From contig MHFC01000143.1 of the NCBI GenBank assembly GCA_001804025.1, positions 1-5,334 on the forward strand: DNA of 5,334 nucleotides, given 5' to 3'. This DNA is from Omnitrophica bacterium GWA2_52_8. Lineage in GTDB: Bacteria > Omnitrophota > Omnitrophia > Omnitrophales > Aquincolibacteriaceae. A program made the position numbers and the translations under genes. Below the pieces are notes generated by a model. The model was not told the DNA's origin, made no database searches, and saw only the letters and a list, made by a program, of their open reading frames with translations. Shown here one piece after another: positions 1-5,334 of the stretch. Positions within the stretch are counted from its first letter, which is position 1, and each line of letters begins with the position of its first letter.

Positions 1-81
1 CGAAGGCTGAAGAAGAAAAATCAGGCCACCCCGACCGCTAAAAATTTTAACCATCAACCCAAAAACATTTTTCAGTAGACC

Positions 82-423
82 CTAAGTAGCAACATATATC
101 GGAACAACAATAGCTGCTATTAACAAATTAGAGACGATCATCACGATACCGCCCAAAGAAGCAAGCTGGCTTTGCGTTATATAACAATCCACGATTTCTA
201 TTAGGATGCAGATAAAAAATGCGCCTCGCCAAAAAAAGTTTTTCCCTAGTTTTTTGCTAAAAGTAAACCCATACAAAGCCAACAGCGTAGTTAGATTTGA
301 ACCGGCAAAGACAAATTCAAACCAACCTCTTTTCGGAGAAATGATACTGCTTGCGGCACCCATAATAAAAGTCAGGACCATAATCCAAAAATAAATTTTT
401 CACGCTATATTTACTTTGTGCAT
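82..423 (-). pseudogene. Small four-helix membrane protein, interrupted by in-frame TGA
   Basis: The ATG at 423-421 follows a near-perfect Shine-Dalgarno (435-428). It opens a 113-codon frame that is stopped at codon 8 by TGA (402-400) and then stays open to TAG (84-82). The part after the stop could start at ATG 381 (99 residues), but that ATG has no ribosome binding site. Hydrophobic stretches follow one another. The first is KIYFWIMVLTFIMGAASSII, which begins before ATG 381, so starting at 381 would cut helix 1. The others are centred on FVFAGSNLTTLLALYGF, AFFICILIEIVDCYI and GGIVMIVSNLLIAAIVV, with short Lys/Arg-rich turns between them. This suggests an inner-membrane protein of four helices and no recognised family. 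Base composition is lower in GC than the operon: I count 42 G/C in 120 bases at 181-300. It may be a nonsense-mutated gene, a sequencing error, or a seven-codon leader peptide coupled to the 99-residue gene. Confidence 0.55.
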
Positions 424-427
424 GACC

Positions 428-435
428 CCTCCTTT
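428..435 (-). promoter_or_regulatory. Strong ribosome binding site before ATG 423
   Basis: On the minus strand AAAGGAGG, followed by GGTC, lies four nucleotides before the ATG at 423. It is the best Shine-Dalgarno match in the window and decides that translation was meant to begin at 423, seven codons before the in-frame TGA, and not at ATG 381. Confidence 0.75.
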
Positions 436-501
436 AGTTTTTCTTCTCCTCAACGAAACACTCTAGTTATCGGCCTTAACAAGCTGCGCTGAAGGATGGC
501 C

Positions 502-720
502 TTAGACGAATTTCGTAGGAATGCCCGCCAATTCATCCCATTTAATTGTTACCACGGGAACTAACTCAGGATATTCGTAGGTTGTATAGAGCAAATCTTT
601 GTTCGGATACTTAAAATTGCGCGGACAATCGCTGACTTGTCAGGCGCAGAACAAGTCCGGACGGAACACATCGCGGAAGCCATTCAATACCGGAGTTTAG
701 ACCGGCAGTGGTAAGCCGGC
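502..720 (-). pseudogene. Interrupted coding remnant, unidentified protein
   Basis: On the minus strand one frame reads like a real protein from about 720 down to a TAA at 504-502, but it is broken by TAA at 699-697 and TGA at 642-640. The best part, after the TGA, includes [19 protein letters not shown] and [20 protein letters not shown]. Before the TGA it reads [18 protein letters not shown]. The composition (tyrosine- and proline-rich turns, mixed hydrophobic strands) is protein-like. The open length of 45 codons after the TGA is not significant by itself, so the call rests on composition. I cannot name the family. There is no start codon with a ribosome binding site, and both ends seem to be missing. 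It lies directly downstream of the methyltransferase. It could be a decayed gene fragment or a region with sequencing errors. A competing frame gives a 40-residue reading that looks less like a protein. Confidence 0.45.
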
Positions 721-756
721 CATTCGCTGCGATGGGGCCTATTCGCGAGGAAAGTC

Positions 757-1797
757 TTATTTTGTGGCGATAAACATCCAGGATTTAGGTCGGAAAATGA
801 TGCGGGGCCAAACGCTCAGCGCATTGAGAATTCCATGAACTAACGGCTCTTGCCGAATCCATTCGGCAAGAGCAATTTTAAACGTCCGCGGCGCCTTTCG
901 CAGTTTCTTGCGGTAAAGATAATCGTCAATCACGGAAAAAAAATGACACCGGACATGGCGGAAGCCGCCGTCGCGGATCCCTTTTGTCCACTGCGGTACC
1001 GTATAGGCATTTTCATTAAAACCTTCGTCAATCGCTTCTTTCAGCGCCTTGCCCGATTTGTCCTCCAAAAGACCGAAGGAGCATTCGTGCAGCGCAACGA
1101 GCCGGCCGCCGGGTTTTAAGACGCGGCAAAATTCCGAGAATAATTTTTTCAGATCTTTGCAGTGATGGACCACGGAATGTGAAAATACAAGATCAAAAGA
1201 ACCATCCTTAAACGGGAGTTGACTCATATCGGCCATGACACGATCGTAATAAGCGCCGTCATGTTCCATATAAAGGTCCGCCGCATGAAGGTATTCGGTG
1301 ATATCCAGAGCGACGACCCGACACCCTTTTTGAGCAAACCGCCATGCCCCCCAGGTAAAACTGGCGCCGACTTCAAGGACTCTTTCGCTGCCCGTTAACC
1401 GGAGCATTCCGAGCGTCTTAAAAAAGCGTTCTGCATTGCCCGCCTGATTGTCGAAACTGCCCCCCGGCAAAAAAACCTTACTGCCGTCGCCGGCAGGAAG
1501 TGAAAGAAACAGGTTCTTAAATTTTTTCAGGGTTTCTTGATTAATCGGATAACGGCCCTCTTCCGTATCAATGTAGTCAAACTCTTCGGCGTGTTCTTTC
1601 TCATGAATGATTTCGGGCGATAGCACAGCCGGCAGCATATTCAGGACACCGCCGCTTATCGCGCAGCGGACCTGGCAGTTTTTACAATACACCCCGCCTT
1701 CGCGGACTTCCCGGAGGTCCTCATTAAAAATCTGCAGCTCCAGGGAAGAAGCCCTGCAGTTCAGACACTGCATTGTTTCCAGCAATTCTTTTTTCAT
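757..1797 (-). CDS. SAM-dependent methyltransferase with N-terminal Trm112-like zinc ribbon
   Basis: A 346-residue predicted class I methyltransferase. Residues 1-56 form a Trm112/YbaR-like zinc-binding knuckle with Cys11-x2-Cys14 and Cys38-x2-Cys41, closed by the typical ISGGVLNMLP segment. After a charged linker, the Methyltransf_11-type Rossmann domain starts near 137. Motif I is VLEVGASFTWG (140-150; the usual second Gly of GxGxG is Ser146), the ribose-binding acid is Asp165 (VVALDIT), and motif III/IV is MADMSQLPF and FDLVFSHSVVHH (188-212). LKPGGRL (227-233) is the post-motif loop. The C-terminal 80 residues are basic and aromatic and of no family I can name. Substrate is unknown; this architecture occurs in small-molecule, lipid and cell-surface methylation. 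The ATG at 1797 lies in an ATGA overlap with the cysteine synthase fusion and has AAAGGAAG 9 nt upstream, so the two are probably translationally coupled. It is the last intact gene of the operon, and no clear terminator follows it. Confidence 0.9.
   Translation of the reverse strand: MKKELLETMQCLNCRASSLELQIFNEDLREVREGGVYCKNCQVRCAISGGVLNMLPAVLSPEIIHEKEHAEEFDYIDTEEGRYPINQETLKKFKNLFLSLPAGDGSKVFLPGGSFDNQAGNAERFFKTLGMLRLTGSERVLEVGASFTWGAWRFAQKGCRVVALDITEYLHAADLYMEHDGAYYDRVMADMSQLPFKDGSFDLVFSHSVVHHCKDLKKLFSEFCRVLKPGGRLVALHECSFGLLEDKSGKALKEAIDEGFNENAYTVPQWTKGIRDGGFRHVRCHFFSVIDDYLYRKKLRKAPRTFKIALAEWIRQEPLVHGILNALSVWPRIIFRPKSWMFIATK
846..873. repeat. Perfect 12-bp inverted repeat (hairpin) inside the methyltransferase gene
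   Basis: GCTCTTGCCGAA (846-857) and TTCGGCAAGAGC (862-873) are exact reverse complements separated by four bases (TCCA; TGGA in the mRNA). In the gene they encode Ala309 to Glu317. On the minus strand no T-run follows, so it is not a normal terminator for the operon. On the plus strand AATTTTA follows, a poor U-tract. Confidence 0.85.
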
Positions 1798-3227
1798 TTC
1801 TGAGAACTTCCTTTCATGGGGACAAATTTTCGCTCACCGGAACTCCATTCGTAAACCTGCCAGTCCCCGGCTTTCCCTTTTTGCACCGAAATCACAAGAT
1901 GCTTCACCCCGGGATAGGCGGGGTCGCCGTCCGGCGCCGCCATCCGCTGATCTTCTTCCGAGAAATAGGCACCGGCATCGGGGTGCGAATGGTAAATAAT
2001 ACGGATTTTTTCGTGGGCCGCACGCAATTCTTTCTGGACCGCCAGCAACTCACCCGGAGCAATGAAGTAAGCGGTGCGCGACGTCCTCGGAAACAGTCCT
2101 GCGTCCTGTTTATGATATAGATCCTGAGCATTAACACAAGAACGGAATCGATAAGCCCCGGCAGCACCTGCATCGGGACCCAAAATCAGTCCGCAGCCCT
2201 CGTTCGGATATTCTTTTTCGGCGTGCTTTTTAATTTCATGCAGCGCCGCCTCCGAAAGCCCGGCCGCATTCTCCGTCCTCCCGGTTGCCGCCTCTTTCTC
2301 CGGCAGAAAATACTGGGGGCTGAGATACCGGTCCCCGCTGTCGGCAAAAAGAAGGACCACCACACCCTTTTCAATTTCGGGCAGCACCTGCATCAGGCCG
2401 TAATAAACACCGCCCGACGAAGCCGAAACCAGCATGCCTTCTTTTAATGCGAGTTCCTGCGCCCAATGATAAGCCGGTTCCGTTGGGACCGTTATTTTCC
2501 GGTCATAAATTTCGGGGTCGTAAATGGCCACTTTGTCCGAAGACTCCATATTTTTCCAGCCTTCAATGCCGTGAAACGGCTCGGGTTGAAGCGCAATGAT
2601 TTGTATTTCCGGGTTTCTCTGCTTCAGATACCTGCCCACACCCATTACGGTACCGCTTGTGCCGAGACCGGCGATAAAATGCGTGACACGGCCTCCGGTC
2701 TGATCCCAAATTTCGGGACCGGTAGTTTCAAAATGGGCTTTCCAATTTGCCGCATTGCTGTATTGGTCCGGGCAAAAATAATCCCCGGGATAAGCCTCGA
2801 CAACCCTGCGGACCAAACGGCGCGCTCCGTCGGAACCCTCCAAGCCGGGTGAAAAAACAAGCTCTGCTCCATAAGCTCGGAGAATCGTTTTTTTTTCGGC
2901 GCTGATATTGTCGGGAACAACAAGCGTCACGGGAAAACCCATGGCGGCACCCAGCATGGCATAAGCAATTCCTGTATTGCCGGATGTCGAGTCTATTAAT
3001 TTTTGCCCGCTCCGGAATTGCCCGGAGGCCAAGCCTTCCCGCACCATCCGGTAAGCCGGGCGGTCTTTTACCGAGCCTCCGGGATTAAACCATTCCGCCT
3101 TGGCATAAACTTCGGTTTTGCCGAAATCCTTACCGGACAGGATTTTCTCCAGCTTTAGCAGAGGCGTCTTCCCGATCGTATCAACCAGCCTGGTTTGAGA
3201 TAATTGCTTCTTCATCTTTCCGCCCAT
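1794..3227 (-). CDS. cysM: Cysteine synthase (CysM type) fused to C-terminal JAMM/Mec-like metallopeptidase
   Basis: A two-domain, 477-residue protein. Residues about 10-307 are a fold-type II PLP enzyme of the cysteine synthase family. NPGGSVKDRP holds the PLP lysine (Lys54), STSGNTG (80-86) the substrate/PLP loop, GLGTSGTVMG (187-196) the PLP-phosphate loop, and SASSGG (268-273) the serine contacting the PLP ring. TGPE and NME..YDPEI resemble mycobacterial CysM more than CysK. After a linker, residues about 325-477 form a JAMM/JAB domain: Glu343 (PNEGCGL), His413-Ser-His415-Pro, Ser423 and Asp426, fitting HxHx10D with all zinc ligands and the catalytic Glu. By analogy with M. tuberculosis CysM, CysO and Mec, the first domain would make cysteine on a sulfur-carrier thiocarboxylate and the second release it. 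That role is inferred. The frame allows a start at TTG 3248, ATG 3242, 3227 or 3215. I chose 3227 for its GAGG spaced 9 nt upstream. The stop overlaps the methyltransferase start by ATGA. Confidence 0.92.
   Translation of the reverse strand: MGGKMKKQLSQTRLVDTIGKTPLLKLEKILSGKDFGKTEVYAKAEWFNPGGSVKDRPAYRMVREGLASGQFRSGQKLIDSTSGNTGIAYAMLGAAMGFPVTLVVPDNISAEKKTILRAYGAELVFSPGLEGSDGARRLVRRVVEAYPGDYFCPDQYSNAANWKAHFETTGPEIWDQTGGRVTHFIAGLGTSGTVMGVGRYLKQRNPEIQIIALQPEPFHGIEGWKNMESSDKVAIYDPEIYDRKITVPTEPAYHWAQELALKEGMLVSASSGGVYYGLMQVLPEIEKGVVVLLFADSGDRYLSPQYFLPEKEAATGRTENAAGLSEAALHEIKKHAEKEYPNEGCGLILGPDAGAAGAYRFRSCVNAQDLYHKQDAGLFPRTSRTAYFIAPGELLAVQKELRAAHEKIRIIYHSHPDAGAYFSEEDQRMAAPDGDPAYPGVKHLVISVQKGKAGDWQVYEWSSGERKFVPMKGSSQK
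1807..1814 (-). promoter_or_regulatory. Ribosome binding site of the methyltransferase gene
   Basis: AAAGGAAG on the minus strand lies 9 nt before the ATG at 1797, inside the last codons of the cysteine synthase fusion. Together with the ATGA overlap it supports the start and coupled translation. Confidence 0.6.
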
Positions 3228-3236
3228 AACATCTTG

Positions 3237-3240
3237 CCTC
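3237..3240 (-). promoter_or_regulatory. Probable ribosome binding site of the CysM-JAMM gene
   Basis: GAGG on the minus strand is 9 nt upstream of the ATG at 3227 and directly after the phosphatase stop codon (3247-3245). It favours ATG 3227 over TTG 3248, which overlaps that stop, and over ATG 3242 and ATG 3215, which have weaker or badly spaced purine runs. Confidence 0.4.
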
Positions 3241-3244
3241 ATCG

Positions 3245-3937
3245 TCAATCGACAACGCCCAGCACCCGCATGAATTTGGAAATATCACAAAGGTCCTGAA
3301 AATGATAATGCGGCGTTTCTTCCCGCAGAACCGCTTCCGGCGTACTCCCCGTTTCTACCGAAATGACAACCGCGCCGATCTTTTTTGCGGCTCGCACGTC
3401 GTGCACGGAATCCCCGACGACAAAAACCTCCGGGATGGTGTCCTGCCCCGCATGCTTCCGACCTCTTTCAGCCGCAAGGCACGTGAGTTCCGCACGGTCC
3501 GCAGAATCCGAACCAAAACCGCCAAATTTAAAATAATGCTTCAACCCGCCCCGGTCCAGCTTCGCCCAGGCCGCTTGCTCATAGTTTCCGGTTGCGATCC
3601 CCAAAAATATCCCGCGTTGCTGCGAAAGGGTTTCCAGTAATTCCGCCACTCCCGGCATGAGCCGGAACTTTTCGGCTTTCCGGATTTCATGCTCAAACCA
3701 GTGCAAATAGCTCCCGGACAAGGCGTCCAGCTCGTCCGGGTCTAAATTTTTTGACAACGCGGTTTGAGCAATCTCTAAAAAAATCTGAGGGTCCGTTTTA
3801 CCGTCGGGAATAACGCCTCCCCAAACATCTTGTTTGCCGCAGATTTCGCCAAACGCGCGTTCAATAGCGATTTTTCCGGCGCCCCCCGTCAAAAGAAGCG
3901 TGCCGTCGATATCAAAGAGGACGATTTTGGGCTTCAT
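3245..3937 (-). CDS. HAD-superfamily hydrolase, phosphoglycolate phosphatase-like
   Basis: A 230-residue, probably cytosolic phosphatase of the haloacid dehalogenase superfamily. Motif I is FDIDGT (Asp9 nucleophile, Asp11 acid/base). Motif II is the Thr in IATGN (Thr116). The basic motif III residue is probably Arg148 or Lys161. Motif IV is GDSVHD (Asp176, Asp180), which binds Mg2+. Between motifs I and II lies an all-helical cap (about residues 18-95), as in the Gph/PGP subfamily, and the length is typical for that group. The substrate cannot be read from sequence; phosphoglycolate or another small phosphate ester is likely. The frame is open 30 codons further upstream (to 4027), but that part overlaps the preceding gene and resembles no HAD. 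The ATG at 3937, directly before the first conserved strand, is therefore the start. No clear Shine-Dalgarno precedes it, so translation may depend on the upstream gene ending 34 nt earlier. It ends in TGA just before the cysteine synthase fusion. Confidence 0.9.
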   Translation of the reverse strand: MKPKIVLFDIDGTLLLTGGAGKIAIERAFGEICGKQDVWGGVIPDGKTDPQIFLEIAQTALSKNLDPDELDALSGSYLHWFEHEIRKAEKFRLMPGVAELLETLSQQRGIFLGIATGNYEQAAWAKLDRGGLKHYFKFGGFGSDSADRAELTCLAAERGRKHAGQDTIPEVFVVGDSVHDVRAAKKIGAVVISVETGSTPEAVLREETPHYHFQDLCDISKFMRVLGVVD

Positions 3938-3971
3938 GGAAGTTAAAACCGGAATTGAAAAATGCGTGCGT

Positions 3972-5334
3972 CTAATCTTGATGCAGGATGCCGAGAACCC
4001 CGTCCCGGCTGACTTTGACCAAAACAAACGAGCCCCAATCGCGGTTTTGGGGATGCTGCGACCGGATCAACAAATGCACTTCTTCATATTCGTCCAGCCA
4101 GTTTTCCAAATCAAACTCCGCAGATTTAGAATCAAGAGTTGTAATCCGGGTCCCGCGCCCGCCGCTCTTTCCGATAACCTGGGCCTGATATTCCCGCTGG
4201 GCCTGGGGCACAAAATTATGTTTAACCGCCAAATCGTCGAAAACAAACTTGTTGCCGTTTATCTCAAAATTATCGAGCGGGTTCGCCTTGCGGAACCAAT
4301 ATTGCCCCAAAAGATCCCGGCGTTCGATCAGCGTTTTGGCAATGTAGCCGGCATCTGCGGCATTACTATACTGACCCATTTTCACAATCGTGCGGATGTC
4401 TTCGTCGGTAAACGCCAGGATGATTTTTGCGGCCCAAAAACCATCCGCCAAAGTCAAATCTTTGAACGCGAAATAAGGCAGCTGGGTCTTATATTCCCCC
4501 GGATCAAAATAACGGTTGTCAAAATAACCCACGGCAGGCGACTGGTCGACTTGTTCCCCGGCTTCGCGCCAGCGTTTCTGCCAAGGTTTTTCCCATAATC
4601 CGAGCCCGAAAAAAGCCTTCGTCGTTTCGCCGTAATCCGCCATATATTCATGGCCGAACATGGGCGGTTTGGGCCCTTTAGCCGCGGCCCCGAGCGAGGA
4701 ATTAAAATCAATCAGATAATGCGTTAACGTTTGCGTACCGTTTTCATAGCGGATCACATCGAGCGTATTGCTTTCGCGCATATCGTTATTATTGAGCCAC
4801 GAAGCAAAAATCCGCAGGGCCCGGATCTCCCGGCGGTCAAGATGATTTACCAGGTCTTCCGGGTCGTTTTTTCTCCTGCCTGAAAAACTAAAATTCCCCC
4901 GGACATCCCCCTCCAGAATTTTTCCTGCAGAAGCCCGAAGCTTTCCCGCCTCGGTCTGCGGCAAAAACAAAAGATATTCTTCCAGCTTCTCCTGCGTCAG
5001 CGGTTTCTTAAAACCACTGTCGTCATAAATAGTCGCGGACGGATCAGGGACGAGTTTTGACGGCGGAAATTCGGCAATCGTATATTGCGGCACATTGTAC
5101 CCGGCGGCATGAAAAATACGGCTCGTAATCACCTCGGCCGATGAGTTCAGCTCGATATTCTCGAGCGAATCAAATTTCAAAAGGTAATTATCGCCGCGGC
5201 TGTCGCGTACAAAAAATCCGGGGTGCAGCCCGGTAGCCTTGCCTTTGGTAATTGTTAACGGAGCACTGACATCCGGCCCGTCCGTTTCATGATGCCCGGC
5301 TTCAAGTTCGGCCGCCGAAAGACGGCTCCGGCCG
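3972..5334 (-). CDS. Kinase-like protein of unknown function (N-terminus outside window)
   Basis: The frame stays open from the stop at 3974-3972 to the window edge, giving 453 visible residues; the true start lies upstream. I do not recognise a named family, although similar sequences recur, from memory, as hypothetical proteins in Acidobacteria and other environmental bacteria. Residues are counted from the first full codon at the edge. A glycine-rich stretch (about 31-40, GKATGLHPGF) leads into a strand ending YLLKFD with Lys53. A helix-like segment follows with Glu67 (SSAEV), then DMRESN (Asp184, Asn189) and LIDFN (Asp209). This order matches the Lys, alpha-C Glu, DxxxxN and DF(G) of protein-kinase, HipA or CotH-like folds. 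The remaining 240 residues are rich in aromatic and charged residues, with no obvious membrane segment. Kinase activity and substrate are inference. It is the most upstream visible gene of the operon, 34 nt before the phosphatase. A TTG at 5180-5178 could be read as a start but would cut off the glycine loop, so it is unlikely. Confidence 0.8.
   Translation of the reverse strand, partial: GRSRLSAAELEAGHHETDGPDVSAPLTITKGKATGLHPGFFVRDSRGDNYLLKFDSLENIELNSSAEVITSRIFHAAGYNVPQYTIAEFPPSKLVPDPSATIYDDSGFKKPLTQEKLEEYLLFLPQTEAGKLRASAGKILEGDVRGNFSFSGRRKNDPEDLVNHLDRREIRALRIFASWLNNNDMRESNTLDVIRYENGTQTLTHYLIDFNSSLGAAAKGPKPPMFGHEYMADYGETTKAFFGLGLWEKPWQKRWREAGEQVDQSPAVGYFDNRYFDPGEYKTQLPYFAFKDLTLADGFWAAKIILAFTDEDIRTIVKMGQYSNAADAGYIAKTLIERRDLLGQYWFRKANPLDNFEINGNKFVFDDLAVKHNFVPQAQREYQAQVIGKSGGRGTRITTLDSKSAEFDLENWLDEYEEVHLLIRSQHPQNRDWGSFVLVKVSRDGVLGILHQD

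Noticed and set aside
1..54. Small minus-strand frame from ATG 54 running off the window edge
   Set aside because: Only 18 codons are visible, with a weak ribosome binding site, so it cannot be told from chance.
400..642. TGA reassigned to tryptophan, or selenocysteine, explaining the in-frame TGAs at 402 and 642
   Set aside because: The phosphatase and the cysteine synthase fusion both end at TGA in the expected place, and the latter uses it in a classical ATGA overlap. TGA is therefore a normal stop here. I saw no sign of a SECIS-type stem-loop after either TGA.
634..657. Inverted repeat GACTTGT/ACAAGTC with 10-nt loop as a terminator for the operon
   Set aside because: The stem is only 7 bp with a large loop, and no T-run follows on either strand.
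850..1119. Plus-strand frame of 89 codons inside the methyltransferase gene, and similar short frames at 1607-2120 and 2223-2852
   Set aside because: They lie entirely antisense to the confident methyltransferase and fusion genes and show no protein-family features.
3938..4027. Upstream extension of the phosphatase to ATG 4027
   Set aside because: It overlaps the end of the kinase-like gene by 56 bases and adds 30 residues not resembling any HAD N-terminus. The nucleophile motif lies correctly 9 residues after ATG 3937.
3834..4598. Long plus-strand open frame (254 codons) antisense to the kinase-like gene and the phosphatase
   Set aside because: It crosses two well-supported minus-strand genes, its product lacks recognisable motifs and it has no convincing ribosome binding site. 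It is most likely a by-product of codon bias on the other strand.
1..5334. CRISPR array, tRNA, rRNA, insertion sequence or attachment site
   Set aside because: I saw no regularly spaced repeats, no tRNA-like cloverleaf, no rRNA motifs, no transposase fragment and no terminal inverted repeats with target duplications.

Overview
The window looks like a piece of a bacterial, probably environmental or metagenome-derived, chromosome. It is gene-dense and moderately GC-rich over positions 757-5334. Every gene I can support is on the minus strand, so transcription runs from high to low coordinates. No ribosomal or other marker gene is present, so the taxon cannot be fixed. The style (compact operon, uncharacterised kinase-like protein, unusual domain fusion) would suit an Omnitrophota- or Acidobacteria-like lineage, but that is only an impression.

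Layout in transcription order: (1) 5334-3972, a large protein with its N-terminus outside the window. It carries spaced residues resembling an atypical protein-kinase fold (Lys, Glu, DxxxxN, DF). (2) 3937-3245, a HAD-superfamily phosphatase of the phosphoglycolate-phosphatase type. (3) 3227-1794, a fusion of a CysM-like PLP cysteine synthase with a C-terminal JAMM/Mec-type metalloprotease. (4) 1797-757, a SAM-dependent methyltransferase with an N-terminal Trm112-like zinc ribbon. Gaps are 34 nt, about 17 nt and a 4-nt ATGA overlap, so the four genes very probably form one operon that continues upstream of the window.

The most interesting gene is the cysteine synthase-JAMM fusion. In Mycobacterium tuberculosis, Mec (JAMM), CysO (a ThiS-like sulfur carrier) and CysM are separate neighbouring genes. 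CysM builds cysteine on the CysO thiocarboxylate and Mec clips it off. Here the synthase and the releasing peptidase are one polypeptide with both sets of catalytic residues intact, and no carrier gene is visible. The first protein of the operon is the second point of interest: a kinase-like protein of unknown function next to a phosphatase.

Positions 1-756 are different: poorer in GC in the left half, and without an intact convincing gene. They hold two apparently broken reading frames on the minus strand. One is a small four-helix membrane protein (423-82) with a near-perfect ribosome binding site but a TGA at its eighth codon. The other is a protein-like fragment (about 720-502) interrupted by TAA and TGA. 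This part looks like a decaying or error-containing flank. Inside the methyltransferase gene there is also a perfect 12-bp inverted repeat with a 4-nt loop, which the coding function does not require.
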